DNA of 64,000 nt from Aralia elata. Its lineage: Eukaryota; Streptophyta; Magnoliopsida; Apiales; Araliaceae. Position numbers and translations under genes: made by a program. Positions 37,446 through 49,815 of this stretch are shown here, piece by piece. Under the pieces are notes generated by a model. That model ran no database searches. It was not told where the DNA came from and saw only the letters and a list, made by a program, of their open reading frames with translations. Location: assembly GCA_034770075.1 (NCBI GenBank), contig CM068386.1, positions 78,779,007 through 78,843,006 of the forward strand, written 5' to 3'. The stretch's first letter is position 1. Every line of letters begins with the position of its first letter.

Positions 37446-40400
37446 TGTTGACTTGGTCATATTCTACCCTAATATTTTGATGATGACTTTTACAATCTAC
37501 TAAATTCTTTATTGTGCAATTTCAGGAACTTGATGGAATAAAAGAATTCTTGGTGGCTGTTCATAAGGAATCAAAGATCTGAAGCCATTTACGTCTCTAG
37601 GAATTAAATGCAAGGTCATTGCATTAATCATTTTTCAATTAAGGCTCTAGGACATTTTATTTGCATTTAATATGGATTTGCATTTAATATAAATTTGCAT
37701 TTAATATAGAATTGCATTTAATATAGAAGAAGTCTAAAAATAAAAGAAAGGCTCATTGTTAAATTATGCAATCCGGGTTTTACAAAAGAAAAACTAACAA
37801 GCTCCTTCTTGAAATCTGTTTTTGATCTGTTGTCTGGTTTACTTCCTTAGTTGGTGTTAATTAGATTTTGAAAATCCCTTGAAAATTGATACCGGGTATT
37901 AACTGTTCCCATAAATAAGTCTAATTGATTGTATTAAAATATTTGGTCTTAAATCAAGCATTAAAAGCCCTATGGAAATCTGTTTAGATTTAATGAGAAA
38001 GACTATGTCTAGATTGGTTAATTACCAACGATCTTAGCTATTACCTCAATTGATGCTCGGGTATTTTGGAAGTAATGATGTTATTGTATAGTTGTTAAAA
38101 AGATAAGTCATTTTCTTTTTGGAGAAATCAAAAGTAATGGTGACATAGCTTAGTTGGTAAAAAGGAGAAGTCCTTTCCTTTCAAAGAGAAGTCAATCGTA
38201 ATAAATGCTACTGATGAGTGGGTAAAAAGGATAGGTCCTTTTTCCCTTTCTTCCTGGCTTATGCTTATAAAGTTGATGTTATATAATATTATTCTTAAAC
38301 ATCTGACTTCATACATATATGTTATAAAGCAAGATATCCTTTTTACATGTAAAGCAATGATCATGCGCTGGGTTGTTAAAATAATTCCTTTACAACGGTC
38401 ATAAAATTTTCTAATCTATAAAAAGGGAGCGGGTCTGATCCATATGAGATAGAGAACAACACAGTACTCTAATAGAAAAGAAAATCATAAAAGTACTCTG
38501 TGTTGCAATTGGAAAATTAAGCTGCTGTGCAATTGAAGTGTAACACCCCTTTCCCAAAAATAGGAAGAGAGGCTACACACAAATACAACAAAAATATAAA
38601 CTAATATCAAAATTATAAACCGTAAAAGATTAGTCTGAAGAGGTATTAATAACCGCTTAACCGACTCAAAATACATACTGTTTAGTACATCCTAATCTTA
38701 ATAAAGGTTCAATACAACTCTAAACAGAGATCCAAACATCAAAACATAACCAAAATATCTAAACCATCTAGGTGAGGAGCTCTCATCACACTTGCCCATG
38801 ATCCCCTTGAATGCCTGCCGGAAGAAAAACACAGCATGAGCCAAATGCCCAGTACGAATATAGAGTACAGAATTATGAACTGAATTGAAATGAACAACAA
38901 AATCAACTAAACTAAACTGAGCTATATCACAATAACTTACTAGTCTGAAGAAATGGCATGATGTTATTTCATACCGAGCTCAAAATATAGCTTGCCACAT
39001 AGACAAGTCAATAATGCCACATAAGCAATCACACATTAGACCGCGAATCCAAATACATGCAAAATCGGAAGGCGTGTTTGACACAACATCACCAATCCGC
39101 ATAACATAACAGAAAACTAGGGCCGACCCATACACCTCTCACAACAAATCACCAAATGGCCAACTCCCATCGGAGCACAAATCAGATATGCCGTGGACTA
39201 ATCACACCGCCAAGGAAAGTGTCATGTCTCTCGTGCCAAGACGACATGCCTGTGGTACCCCCACAGGTGGTTATAGCTCAAGTATACCCTATGGTATATT
39301 CTAACAAAATATGATGTCACAACACATGCGACATAATATTAACAACAGGGGATTCTAATAGGTATATGTCAAATCAAACGAACCATCAACACAAGTCTCT
39401 AAAATATATTGACATATACATTTCTACAATTATCAAAATAAATACTAGACCTGATAATCCAACTCAAAGAGTATAAATACGAGTTCTATGTATCAACACT
39501 AAAATAAAACTATTATATTAATTTCACATGAAACAATTTTGTGAATTAATAACGAAATTCAACATGAGGAACAAAACGAATTAATTAAATTTCAGAAGAC
39601 TATCGCTGAAGGAGTACGGAATCCGTACCTGGAGTACGTAATGCAATACCCACAATTACAGATGCAATTGGTTAGACTCGCTCAATATAATCTATTCACC
39701 AAAATAATACATTTTATTAAATACTACAATATTAGTATTTAACTATTTTATGCATATATTGGACCCTCCATATTATTATATTAGATTAATAATTTAAAGA
39801 GAACATTTTCTTATAATTGAGATACTTAATATCTAGCCAAAATAATACCACAATATTAACTAACAAACTAACTAAAATATACTAATTAAAGTTATAAATT
39901 AATAGAAATATAGAAAATTAAATTAAATAAATACACACAAAAAAAATATACCCAAAATTATGAGGTTCGCAGTCTGCCTACGCCCTCTTCACATAAAAAG
40001 ATTTTATCAAAATAAGAAAAACCTTATTGTTTAATAAAAAAACAAAATTTTAGTTTTATTTATATAGATTAATAAAGGAGAAAGAGTTAGTAATGCAGGC
40101 GATGTGGGACAAAAGGCTTGGGTATTACATGAAGTCTGTGATTAATTCTCAACTTATATTTTTGTGCGTTTTATCTAATGATATCTCTCTTTACTTTAAT
40201 CATTGCATTTATAGTTGAGCCTTGCATTGTGAATTGATTAATTGCTTTGATCATAGTTATTCTTAATTGTAATTTTTATTTTGAATAGACTAATTTTAGT
40301 CTAGAAAGTTCTAATCCGGTTTGGAGGTTTTTACAAACAAGTTCAAGGAAGCATAAGTGCTTAAGGGTGCATAGGTGCACAGAGAGCAAAAGTGCTCAGG

Positions 40401-40974
40401 AGCAAAAGTGCTCAGGAGCAAAAGTGCTCAAGTAATTTAATATTTTGAGAAACTCGGTTTGTAAAAGATTTAAATTGTAATTCAAGTAAATTAATAAAGA
40501 GTCTCCAATACTAGTTGGTATTGGACATGGATTAGGCTACTAGAATAGAGGTTAGGGGTCGAACCACGTAAAAATTCTCTGTGTTTTTATGCTTGATTGT
40601 GTTTGTTTTATTTGCTCACTCGAAACTTCATTTTGAATTGAAAAATATAGTTGATCAAGATACAAATCAGTTTAATAAATTATATTAATAAACTATTATT
40701 AGAATAATACATTAAGATTGTTAATCTTGCAAGCTAAGATCATAATATAACATTCTGCACTGTTAATCCAGTAAACTGAATTCTTAAATACAGTATACTG
40801 CATTGTTGATCCAGTAAACTGAATTCGTAAATATAACATACTGCATTGATTAATCCAACAAGCTGAATTCTTAAATACAACATATTGCATTGTCAGAAAG
40901 AAAATTAAAAATTGGACATCGTTTGTTCCCACACTTATTCAACCCCCTTTCTAAATGTGTCTATCTGAATTTCA
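37446..40974 (+). mobile_element. SIRE left LTR (with nested solo LTR)
   Basis: Starts TGTTGACTTGGTCATA and ends GAATTTCA before the PBS. The parts 37446-38538 and 40135-40974 match the right LTR. Confidence 0.93.
38539..40129. mobile_element. Solo LTR, Gypsy-type, 1.6 kb
   Basis: Starts TGTAACACCCCTTTCCC and ends GGGTATTACA, flanked by TGAAG on both sides (38534-38538, 40130-40134). The right SIRE LTR shows the empty site (caattgaagtctctgatt). No internal region. Orientation not certain. Confidence 0.93.
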
Positions 40975-40976
40975 TT

Positions 40977-40990
40977 TGGTATTAGAGCTT
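40977..40990 (+). other. SIRE primer-binding site
   Basis: TGGTATTAGAGCTT, tRNA-iMet type, two bases after the LTR end. Confidence 0.85.
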
Positions 40991-41040
40991 GGCTCTACTT
41001 ATCTTGGTCTTAAAGGTGACTTGTAGGGAAATATTCTAAC

Positions 41041-42755
41041 ATGGCGCAATTCGGGAACAACTTTCAAGAATGACGTCAATCAACCAATAGACCTCCACTG
41101 TTGTATGGAGTTGAAAATTACAACTTCTAGAAATTTCGAATGAGGATCTATCTTAAAAGAGATCCTTGGGAATGGTGGGCCGTGGAGAATGGTCCTGTTA
41201 TTTCAAGAAAAGAAGATGGCACTCCAAAGACTCTATTAGAGATGGATTCAACCGAAACCTACATGGTTTCATATGATTCAAAAACTATGAACACACTTCT
41301 CAGCGACATGGTGCAATCCGAGATAGATAAAGTGTCTTCATGCAACACAGCTAAGTAGATATGGGATGCTCTGATAGTGAGCTATGAAGGTACGTCGAAA
41401 GTTAGAAAAGTGAAACTAAGTATGCTCATTCATGACTATAAAATGTTCAAGCTTGAAAAAGATGAAACCATCAAAATGGCTCAAGCACGATTCCTAGTCC
41501 TTATAAATTCCTTAAAGCTACTTGATAAGTCAATTTCATAAAGCGAAGTCAACCGTAAGTTACTTCGGGCGATGCCTAAGAGGTTTGCTTCTAAAGTTAC
41601 TACTCTTTAAGATTCTCTTAATATTTCTTCTATGGATACATTAACATTATTTGGTGAATTAGAAGAATATGAACATCAATTAAAAAGATATGATGATGAG
41701 GAAACCCCTCGAAGGAAAGTCTTAGCTCTTAATGCAGGAAATGAAGAAGAGCTTGATGATGATTCGGATGAAGAAATAGCCATGATCTCAAGGAGACTCA
41801 AAGGACTATTACAAAGGAAGAATAAAAAAAAGAAAGCCTTCACTCCAAACAAGTTTAAGGGAAAGCAAAACGAAGATACATGTTTTGAGTGCGGACGTCT
41901 AGACCACTTCAAAAAGGATTGCTTCCAATTGAAGAACAAAGGCAAACCAAGCTATAAAGAAAATAAAAATAAAGCTTTTGTTACTTGGAGTGATGATGAT
42001 GAGTCCAATGTGAAAATTGATGCAAATGACGAAAGAACGCAAATATGCTTCATGGGACTCGAGGGTGAATCAAGTGAGGTATCTATTTTTGATTATAACC
42101 TCTTAAACAAGAAAATAAAAAATTGAAAGAAAATAATGGTTATTTAAAAGAATTAGTAATTACATTAATGAGTGAAATTGATTCATTAATAGATGAAAAG
42201 AAAGAAATTAAAAAAGAGGCATCATCTAAAGAAGAAAAGATTTTAATTGCTAAAAATGATTACCTAGAAAATTATAACAAAATACTTTTCAATAAGGTAA
42301 ATCATTTGAACAATGAAGTAGAAAGATTAACTAATGAAGTAAAGATGAAAGATGTTTGTATTGATGCATTTAGTGGTGATACTCATATTGAAAATACTTC
42401 ATCTGATAAATTACAAGAAGAAATAGATTTATTAAAACTATCGTTAGCTAGGTTTGTTCAAGAAGAAGAAAACCTAAATGTCATGTTAGGAAAACAAAGA
42501 CCTAGTCTTGAAAGACAAGGAATTGGTTATAGTTCAACACATAGAAAGAGTGAAATAAAAATGTTGAAATCTAAATCTCAGTTTAAACTAAATTATTGTT
42601 CACCTTTCACTACATGTAAAAATTGTGGCACAAAAGGGCACTTAGATTTTAACTGTAGAAAAGGTAACAAAATCAAAAAGATATGGATTAAAAAAGGTGA
42701 TTTGCTTGTAACTAACTTTAGTGGACCCAAAAAGATATGGGTACCAAAAATATGA
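41041..42755 (+). pseudogene. SIRE gag, degenerate
   Basis: First ATG at 41041 (MAQFGNN) with an early stop. Then FRMRIYLKRDPWEWWAVENG, a first knuckle CFECGRLDHFKKDC (about 41880) and a second knuckle CKNCGTKGHLDFNC (about 42617). Two knuckles and the acidic spacer between them fit SIRE gag. Stops at several places and a frame change near 42124. Confidence 0.88.
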
Positions 42756-42789
42756 AATACATTTCTTTTGCTAGGTATGTTTAAAGGCA

Positions 42790-43245
42790 AATGTTCCTTC
42801 TCAAAAATGGATATTTGATAGCGGTTGCTCTCGTCACATGATGGATGACAAGTCGAAGTTCTTAGAACTATCTCACAAAAGGAAAAATAGAACAGTCACA
42901 TTTGGAGACAACCGAACTTGCAAGATTGTGGGAAAAGGTAAAATAGGTAATGGTAAAGTTAACATTAATAATGTTTATCTTGTTAATGGGCTTGAATTTA
43001 ATCTTATAAGTGTTAGTCAATGAATGGATAATAGTCACAAAGTGAATTTTGAGAAAGATAAATGTACAATAATTCATGGTACTAACAATGCTACTTTAGT
43101 TGCACAAAGAGAAGAAAATATATATACTCTTGATTTTGAGCAACAGGATGAAGAATTATGTCTTTCTATAATACAAGATGAAGTTAATCTGTGGCACAAA
43201 AGAATGAGACATGTTCACATGGATTTGATTAAAAAACTGTCCTAA
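42790..43245 (+). pseudogene. SIRE protease and pre-integrase segment
   Basis: KWIFDSGCSRHMMDDKSKF carries the D-S-G protease motif. Then a stop at 43021, NLWHKRMRHVHMDLIKKLS (GAG-pre-integrase) and a further stop. Confidence 0.85.
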
Positions 43246-44156
43246 AAAAATCTCGTGAGGGGATTGCCAAAAATAAACTTTGAAAAGAAATGGATATGTG
43301 TTCCTTGTCAACTCGGAAAACAAGTAAGGACATCATTTACTGCTAAGAATAAGGTATCAACTTCTTCTCCTTTGTAATTACCTCATCTTGATTTATTTGG
43401 ACCAAAAAGGCATGCTAGCTTAAATGGTAAATTTTATGCATTTGTCATAGTTGATGATTTCTAAAGATGAAACATTTTAGAGAATTTGAAAGACTTATAA
43501 AAAACTTGGAAACAAGATATAATCTCAAACTCATAAAAATTCTAAGTGATCATGGTGGAGAATTTCAAAAAGATTTTATTTCATTTTGTGATCAAAAAGG
43601 GATTAGTCATGAATTTTCAGCACCAAGGATACCTCAACAAAATGGGGTAGTGGAAAGAAAAAATTGAACGTTGCAAGAAACAGCTAGAACTTTACTATAA
43701 GAGAGTAAGCTTCCAAAGAAATTTTGGGCCGAGGCGGTAAATACAACTTGCTATGTTTTAAATAGAATACTCATTCGTCCAATTATTTTGAAAACACCTT
43801 ATGAGTTATTAAATAATAAAGTTCCTAATATAAGTTATTTCAAAGTATTTGAGTCAAAATGTTTTATCTTAAATTCTAGTGATAGCTTAGGAAAATTTGA
43901 TGCTAGATTTTATGAAGGTATTCCTATCGGTTACGCTCAAAATAGTAAGGCCTATCGTGTGTTCAATATTAAAAAATCTTGTATTAAAGAATCCATTCAT
44001 GTTACATTTAATGAAACTAATAATGATCTTCCAAAAGAAAGAGAAGAGGATGTAGAAAATGTGGAGACTGCTGCTAATCCAGTAAACCAAAAAGAACAAA
44101 TCAGCAAGTCGAATGAGCAGATTCAGCCAAATGGATTAGACAATCAACAGGAATAA
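43246..44156 (+). pseudogene. SIRE integrase, broken
   Basis: CVPCQLGKQV continues the zinc finger, HLDLFGPKRH and FVIVDDF give the first two acidic positions, and ILSDHGGEFQKDF and APRIPQQNGVVERKN the rest of the core. At least three stops. Confidence 0.85.
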
Positions 44157-44219
44157 GAATCATAATTATCTCAAGGCTTCGAAGAACCCATTCAGGATGC
44201 TGATCAACAAGAAGAGATC

Positions 44220-45120
44220 ATGCACAATATCCAAATGCCAAAAACTGCAAGACACCTCAAAAATCATCCCTCAGGAAATATTATTAGAGATATAAAAAAA
44301 GGAATAACCACAAGAAGAGGAGCACAAAACCTATGTGCATTTTTAGTATTCTTGTCACAAATTGAGCCAAAGAACGCTAAGGAAGCCATCTTAGATAAAA
44401 ATTGGTTGTTAGCAATGCAAGAGGAATTACAACAATTTGAAAGATGCCAAGTATGGGAATTAGTACCTCCTCCAAAAGAAACTTCAGTTATTAGAACGAA
44501 GTGGGTATTCAAAAACAAGCTTGATGAACATGGAACAATCACTCGAAATACGGCAAGGCTCGTAGCTGAAGGATACAGCCAATAAGAGGGAATTAATTAT
44601 AAAGAAACATTCGCTCCAGTAGCAAGGTTAGAATCAATCCAAATTTTGCTAGTTTTTGCTTGTTACAAGAAATTCAAGCTTCACCAAATAGACGTAAAAA
44701 GCTCATTCCTCAACGGATATATAAATAAAGAAGTATACGTAAAACAACCTCCTGGATTTGAGCATGAGAAGTATCCAAACCATGTCTACAAATTAAAAAA
44801 AAGCTCTCTATGGACTCAAACAAGCTCCAAGAGCTTGGTACGAGAGGTTGACCAAGTATCTTCCTATCAAATGGTTTCACGAGAGGTAAAATTGACTCTA
44901 CATTATTTATTAAGCATGAAAGAAAAAGATATTATCATTGTACAAATATATGTAGATGATATAATATTTGGTACTTCTAATGATTTTCTTTGTGAGTGGT
45001 TTTCTAAGTGCATGACAAGGAGTTCGATATGATCCTAATGGGAGAATTTAACTATTTTTGGGACTCTAAATCAAGCAAACAAAGGATGAGATTTATATAC
45101 ATCAAACCAAATACATAAAA
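44220..45120 (+). pseudogene. SIRE reverse transcriptase, broken
   Basis: WLLAMQEELQQFERCQVWEL opens the domain. HQIDVKSSFLNGYINKEVYV and IVQIYVDDIIFGTSNDFL follow; the YVDD catalytic motif is still present. Stops and frame shifts between the blocks. Confidence 0.9.
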
Positions 45121-45132
45121 GAATTACTCAAA

Positions 45133-45880
45133 ATGTTTGGTTTTGAAAAATTCAACTCAAAAGCTACCCCCATGAGCACATCAATAAAGCTTACATCAGA
45201 TGATAAAGGTATATATGTAGATTTAACTAAATATCGAGGTATGATTGGTTGCTTATTATATCTAAATGCGTTTAGACCTGATATAATGTATAATGTATGT
45301 CTTTGCGCTAGGTTTCAGGCAAAACCAAAAGAATCACATTTGCATGTTGTTAAAAGAATTTTTAAATATTTAAGTGGTACTACCAATTTAGGTTTGTTTT
45401 ATCCTAATTGTAATAATTTTGAACTAATGGGCTACTCAGATGCTGATTATGCAGGGTGTTAAATTGATAGAAAAAGCATAAGTGGTGCTTGTACATTTTT
45501 TGGACAAAGTCTTATGTCCTCGCAAAGTAAAAAGTAAACTTAAGTTGCTCTATCAACCACTGAGGGTAAATACTTAGCCGCAAGGAGTTGTTGCTCTCAA
45601 GTATTTCAAACCTTATGTGATTTTGATATTTTATGTGATATTGTGCCCATATATTGTGATAATACTAGCACTATTAACATATCAAAAAAATCATATTTTA
45701 CATTCACGTACAAAACACATAGAGGTGAGACATCATTTTCTAAGGGATAATATTTTAAAAGGTTTAATTAAATTAATTTTCATCCCTACAGAACATCAAT
45801 TAGCAGATATTTTCACATATCCATTAAGTGAAGAAAGATTCTGTACTCTAAGAAGAGAACTGGGAATGTGCATGGTATAA
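45133..45880 (+). pseudogene. SIRE RNase H, broken
   Basis: FNSKATPMSTSIKL, GYSDADYAGC, then in another frame SRTKHIEVRHHFLRDNILKG and LADIFTYPLSEERF. Two or more stops. Confidence 0.9.
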
Positions 45881-45980
45881 TCTGTCTGTATAAATACTGT
45901 TAAATGCATAATTTAAGTAAATATTTAAATGCATAACTGAATATTGTGACATGCATTATTTACGTACTGAATATAAAACA
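45881..45980 (+). other. SIRE region between pol and env-like ORF, left of insertion
   Basis: Non-coding; interrupted at 45981 by the Gypsy element and resumed at 52125. Confidence 0.6.
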
Positions 45981-47149
45981 TGATGGACTCCACGGCACGC
46001 TTGCGTGAGGTGGTCGTCGTCCGGATCGTTTTCAGCAAGTTATAAAGGTGGAACTCGTTCGAATCCTTAATCCCTCGTCTGAATATAGACGATAAACCTT
46101 GGAATAGTCGATCAAGCAATTTGAATGTATGAAGGATGAAACACCAACAACACTTTGACCCTCGTTTAATTCAAACGATAATCTCCGTCTGATTGAATGG
46201 TGCGATAGAATAACGCCACACACAACTATGGTTTGTTGTATGATAAGTTAAATATAAATATGAATCTCAAAAGAAAAACTAAGAATAATACTCAGAAATC
46301 CTTCAAAGAACCAAAAGTAGAGAATAATCTCACAAGAATTATATTGAATAAAATTTGATGTCTACTATTACATAAGCCATGTATCCTATTTATACTAATA
46401 ACATATAACCCTAATCCTATAAAGAAATAAGAATTTGAAAGGAAATAAAAATCCTATCTAATAAACATCCTAGTTACATTAGAATAGGAAAAGATCTCCA
46501 AAAGATTGCATTAAAACTGATCAAAAACCTTCCTCGGAATCCGTGCCAAAACCTTAGCGCTATAGGCGCTCAAATGTGTGCTGCTGGAGCGCTGTAGGCG
46601 CTAGCTTACAGTGTCTTCACAATTTGCAAGCGATCTAGGCGCTGGAAAAACAAAGGGATTAGCGCTGTAGGCGCTAGGGTTTTCCTGCCGCGACGTCCTT
46701 TGGAAAAATGGCCATAACTTTTGACTCGGAAAGAGTTACGGAACCTGCCACCTATCAAATCGAAGATCTCGACGAGATCTACAACTTTAATTCTTTGAGT
46801 TTTGCGAGATTCTAACTGGATCAAGGTCGAAATTGAGCCCGAAGTGACTGCTGTGTAAATGACATCTCCAAACTCCTCAATCTCCATTCCAATCATCCTT
46901 GAACCAACTTCCATTGTTCTGTACATTGCATAATGCCTTGGCTTGCGTTGATTCGGCCTTACTAAATAGATGGTATCTAGTAATCCCAAATCACATGATT
47001 GATTTTCACTTCGCCGTTCATATGAATTTAGCTCCAATGTACGCATCCTTGAATGGATTTCAATCCAATCACTCGCGACTAACTGATGAACCTCTTGAAA
47101 TCGAGTTGAGTGAATGTTGTTCGATGCGAGCCTGGTCAGGATTGTATCA
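45981..47149 (-). mobile_element. Gypsy 3' LTR
   Basis: 1,169 bp; minus view TGATACAATCC...GGAGTCCATCA. Contains a GC island at 46552-46680. Confidence 0.92.
46552..46680. repeat. GC island in Gypsy 3' LTR
   Basis: Five or so copies of 'gcgctgtaggcgct'-like words. Same in the 5' LTR at 51528-51655. Confidence 0.85.
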
Positions 47150-47190
47150 TTCTCCTCCTCTTGAAAAGGATTTGTCCTCAAATCTGACAT
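46606..47190 (-). CDS. Gypsy pol-tail ORF running into the 3' LTR
   Basis: Starts just upstream of the LTR with MSDLRTNPFQEEENDTIL, which I know as the end of plant Gypsy polyproteins, and then stays open for most of 194 codons inside the LTR. The LTR part is probably not protein-coding by design. The copy in the 5' LTR is open for only 123 codons. Confidence 0.45.
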   Translation of the reverse strand: MSDLRTNPFQEEENDTILTRLASNNIHSTRFQEVHQLVASDWIEIHSRMRTLELNSYERRSENQSCDLGLLDTIYLVRPNQRKPRHYAMYRTMEVGSRMIGMEIEEFGDVIYTAVTSGSISTLIQLESRKTQRIKVVDLVEIFDLIGGRFRNSFRVKSYGHFSKGRRGRKTLAPTALIPLFFQRLDRLQIVKTL

Positions 47191-47243
47191 CCCCTCCTCT
47201 TGAAAAAGATTTACCTACAAATCTGATCTTACACGAAAACAAA

Positions 47244-48809
47244 TTAAGTTAGTAGCATCAAACAAATCATAATCCCAAAACTCATCTTGCAAGCGAAATA
47301 TATAAGCAATATCAACAAAGCAAGTAAAGTAATGAAAATAATCATCAAAACTCCAACTCCTGCAAAGAACATAGCAACATCGTCCGGCAATTTTCCCGAA
47401 TTGATATGAACATCTCGTATATGTTTCCTTCCAAGCGATACTCGACATAACCTAACACACTGCAAACTCCTCGTAGCAGAACTTGGAAATTCAAACTTTC
47501 GATCTCTTTTACTCAAGAACATGTCCACATCAACACGATGCTCTTCCACACGTAAACCAATTTCTTCCACATTAACAACTACACCAAAACAAACTAAATA
47601 AGTAACTATAGCTAAAATGCAAACAAAATTTCTCCCTAAGAAATCAAATGCATATATAGTAAAATAAAAGCAAATAAAACTATGAAAAGTCCTATATCCT
47701 CCTGGATCAAATATCATTATGTAGAACCCTTCACACTTCATCAACTTCCATCCACGAATTCCCGAATCAAAAACCAACGTGATGATCTCATGCATTCGTA
47801 AATACTCCCAATGACGAATTCCCGGATCAAAAGTAAACCTTATGATCTCGATCATTTGTACTAACTTCCACTGCAATGCACCCGGGTCAAATGTCAAAAT
47901 TTGAAACTTGACACGTTGTATTTGCAAGCACCTTTGAATTCCTGGATTAAACACAAAACAAAACAAATCAACAAGTTCCTTTCGTCTAATCACCAAGAAA
48001 TCAAATAATTCAAATTCACATGCAAAGTCTACTAAAACAAAATTCAAAACACTTCCCTTTAAACTTTCCATGCATTGCTCGAATTGATTTGCAAATTGAA
48101 TTAAACCTTTCTCCTCGATAAGTATGAACCCGTCACAAATCTGCAAAACAAATTCAACCTTTCCCTTCCCATTGACATTAACCAATGCAAAATCAAATAA
48201 CGACATCAATGGAATTGAAAGATCAAAACCAATACCACAAGATAAAAACTCACTAGCATACTTATGATACTCACAATCAAACTCAACATATGCCAAAGAA
48301 TTTTTCCAAGTGTCAACAAAAGTCGAAGTATCATCAACACAGATATCAGCAAATTTTCCCATGAAAGAATGCAACACATGATTTAACATGAAAACATCTA
48401 ATGCATTAGTTAATCCCAACGATTTAACTAAACACATATGTAAACTATATCTCAATCCAATCTGATGATAATCACTTTTCAATTCAATACCCAATGATAG
48501 TAATTCTTTCCCATTCAAGACAACATTCTCAAAATCATGCAATGATAACAACTCTAATGGAAAGACATTACCAAATGATAGCAAATCATGCAATGAAGAT
48601 TTCTCTACTGAAGAATCATGATTACTACCATCATCAATTAACGACACATGATGTAAAGATTGATTAGCATGAAAACCTAATTCAACATATGAATGAAAAA
48701 CCCTAGAATGAATTTCATGCAAGTACAAACGTTGAAAACGAGAATTCCCACAATAATCACTAGAATAAATTCTACGAAGATATGCACTTTGACAATGAGA
48801 ATTTACCAA
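47244..48809 (-). CDS. 521-codon ORF: decayed RT palm, FDPG repeats, hydrophobic tail
   Basis: No ATG at the given start (TTG), so it is probably reached from upstream codons. Residues 106-160 follow Gypsy RT but without its catalytic text: ELKSDYHQIGLR for the usual DLKSGYHQIR, LGLTNALDVFMLNHVLHSFM for the palm, and CVDD where YFDD is expected. Residues 287-370 hold five F-D/N-P/S-G blocks exactly 20 residues apart (287, 307, 327, 347, 367), often followed by IRxW. Residues about 378-413 and 479-510 are strongly hydrophobic and could span a membrane. Length is remarkable for a decayed sequence. Function unknown; it may simply be young. Confidence 0.55.
   Translation of the reverse strand: MVNSHCQSAYLRRIYSSDYCGNSRFQRLYLHEIHSRVFHSYVELGFHANQSLHHVSLIDDGSNHDSSVEKSSLHDLLSFGNVFPLELLSLHDFENVVLNGKELLSLGIELKSDYHQIGLRYSLHMCLVKSLGLTNALDVFMLNHVLHSFMGKFADICVDDTSTFVDTWKNSLAYVEFDCEYHKYASEFLSCGIGFDLSIPLMSLFDFALVNVNGKGKVEFVLQICDGFILIEEKGLIQFANQFEQCMESLKGSVLNFVLVDFACEFELFDFLVIRRKELVDLFCFVFNPGIQRCLQIQRVKFQILTFDPGALQWKLVQMIEIIRFTFDPGIRHWEYLRMHEIITLVFDSGIRGWKLMKCEGFYIMIFDPGGYRTFHSFICFYFTIYAFDFLGRNFVCILAIVTYLVCFGVVVNVEEIGLRVEEHRVDVDMFLSKRDRKFEFPSSATRSLQCVRLCRVSLGRKHIRDVHINSGKLPDDVAMFFAGVGVLMIIFITLLALLILLIYFACKMSFGIMICLMLLT
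47700..47951 (-). repeat. 60-bp tandem repeat coding FDPG units
   Basis: Five starts at exact 60-base spacing in the ORF; units have diverged in sequence but keep the frame. Confidence 0.85.
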
Positions 48810-49054
48810 ATGATAGTAAGAACATTGACAACGAGAATATAACGAGAATATAACGCATGCTCATAAACTAACTCGACAAATATCAAATACCCTCCATAGT
48901 TTATAATAAAGATGATTTTACCCTCAAAATAGCTAAACACAAATTTATCCATGGAAGCATGCAAAACATGTTTTAAATAACTCATGAAAATACTAGATGC
49001 ATTAGTTAATCTAACAGAAAGAACTATCCATCTATATAAATCACATGTTAACAT
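48803..49054 (-). CDS. 83-codon ORF: second RT palm-like fragment
   Basis: Encodes RWIVLSVRLTNASSIFMSYL and KHVLHASMDKFVFSYFEGKI, which follow the same palm region (FGLTNAPSTFM...YFDD) a second time. YFEG stands where YFDD should be. It overlaps the ORFs on both sides by seven bases in other frames. Confidence 0.55.
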   Translation of the reverse strand: MLTCDLYRWIVLSVRLTNASSIFMSYLKHVLHASMDKFVFSYFEGKIIFIINYGGYLIFVELVYEHALYSRYILVVNVLTIIW

Positions 49055-49785
49055 AATTTTCCATTCATCACATAGCTAACTTGACTAGGAAATATCATCA
49101 CATGGTCATCAACACATGTAGACAAAACACAAGTACTATGCAATTTATCAAACATATTATCTAAGCAAAGAAAAATATATCGATACTTGTTTACCAATTC
49201 GAAATCAACGAACAAGCTCGGCATTCTATCTTCCCTAGGTACTATGATCTCATGAATAGCACATGCACTAATTCTTTCTCCCACGATACCCGCTTCGATG
49301 AAGTTGGACTCCATCAACTCTCCAACCCGCCTTGGTAACTCCGTCGTCTCCTCGGGAATACTACAAGCTGGCTGATATGGAATGATAGCTCGGGGTATAT
49401 CCTCAATCACCTGTATAAGAGAAACAACAGAACTAGACAAAGAAGAGTTAATCTGGTTAGTATTCAAAAGCGCCATCTTGTACGAATGTATAGTCATTGG
49501 CTTTTCAAAATACAACTCACTTTCCAACTCACTCTCCTCTCTTTTTTCACTCTTACTCTCCACTGTTTCTTTCTCTCGTTTGTTTTTACTCTCAATCTTT
49601 TTATTTTCTCGTTTCTTTTCATTCTCTTTTTCACACTTTTCTTTTTCACACTCAATCTTTTTTTCAATTTCTTTTTGTCGTTCAATTTCACATGTATTTT
49701 CCTTCTTTGAATCATGGACTTCATCTCGAACATCGGAATCTAACAACTCTCCTTGAACAACATATTCTATTATTTCTTCTTCCAC
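49048..49785 (-). CDS. Gypsy gag-pol linker and RT N-terminal remnant
   Basis: Begins (GTG) with EEEIIEYVVQGELL, as after gag in Gypsy polyproteins. Where a protease would follow there is a Lys/Glu-rich stretch of some 70 residues (coiled-coil-like). Then AIIPYQPACSIPEETTELPR and RVGELMESNFIEAG match the RT start, and YRYIFLCLDNMFDKLHSTCV the next block with changed key residues. 245 codons open. Confidence 0.65.
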   Translation of the reverse strand: MEEEIIEYVVQGELLDSDVRDEVHDSKKENTCEIERQKEIEKKIECEKEKCEKENEKKRENKKIESKNKREKETVESKSEKREESELESELYFEKPMTIHSYKMALLNTNQINSSLSSSVVSLIQVIEDIPRAIIPYQPACSIPEETTELPRRVGELMESNFIEAGIVGERISACAIHEIIVPREDRMPSLFVDFELVNKYRYIFLCLDNMFDKLHSTCVLSTCVDDHVMIFPSQVSYVMNGKLC

Positions 49786-49815
49786 CTGCGGCTAGGCTAG
49801 CTTCTTTTGCGCCTG

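Noticed and set aside
47700..47951. Regular 60-bp spacing that could suggest a CRISPR-like array
   Set aside because: Units are contiguous diverged coding repeats without constant repeat/unique spacer pattern, and the DNA is plant nuclear.
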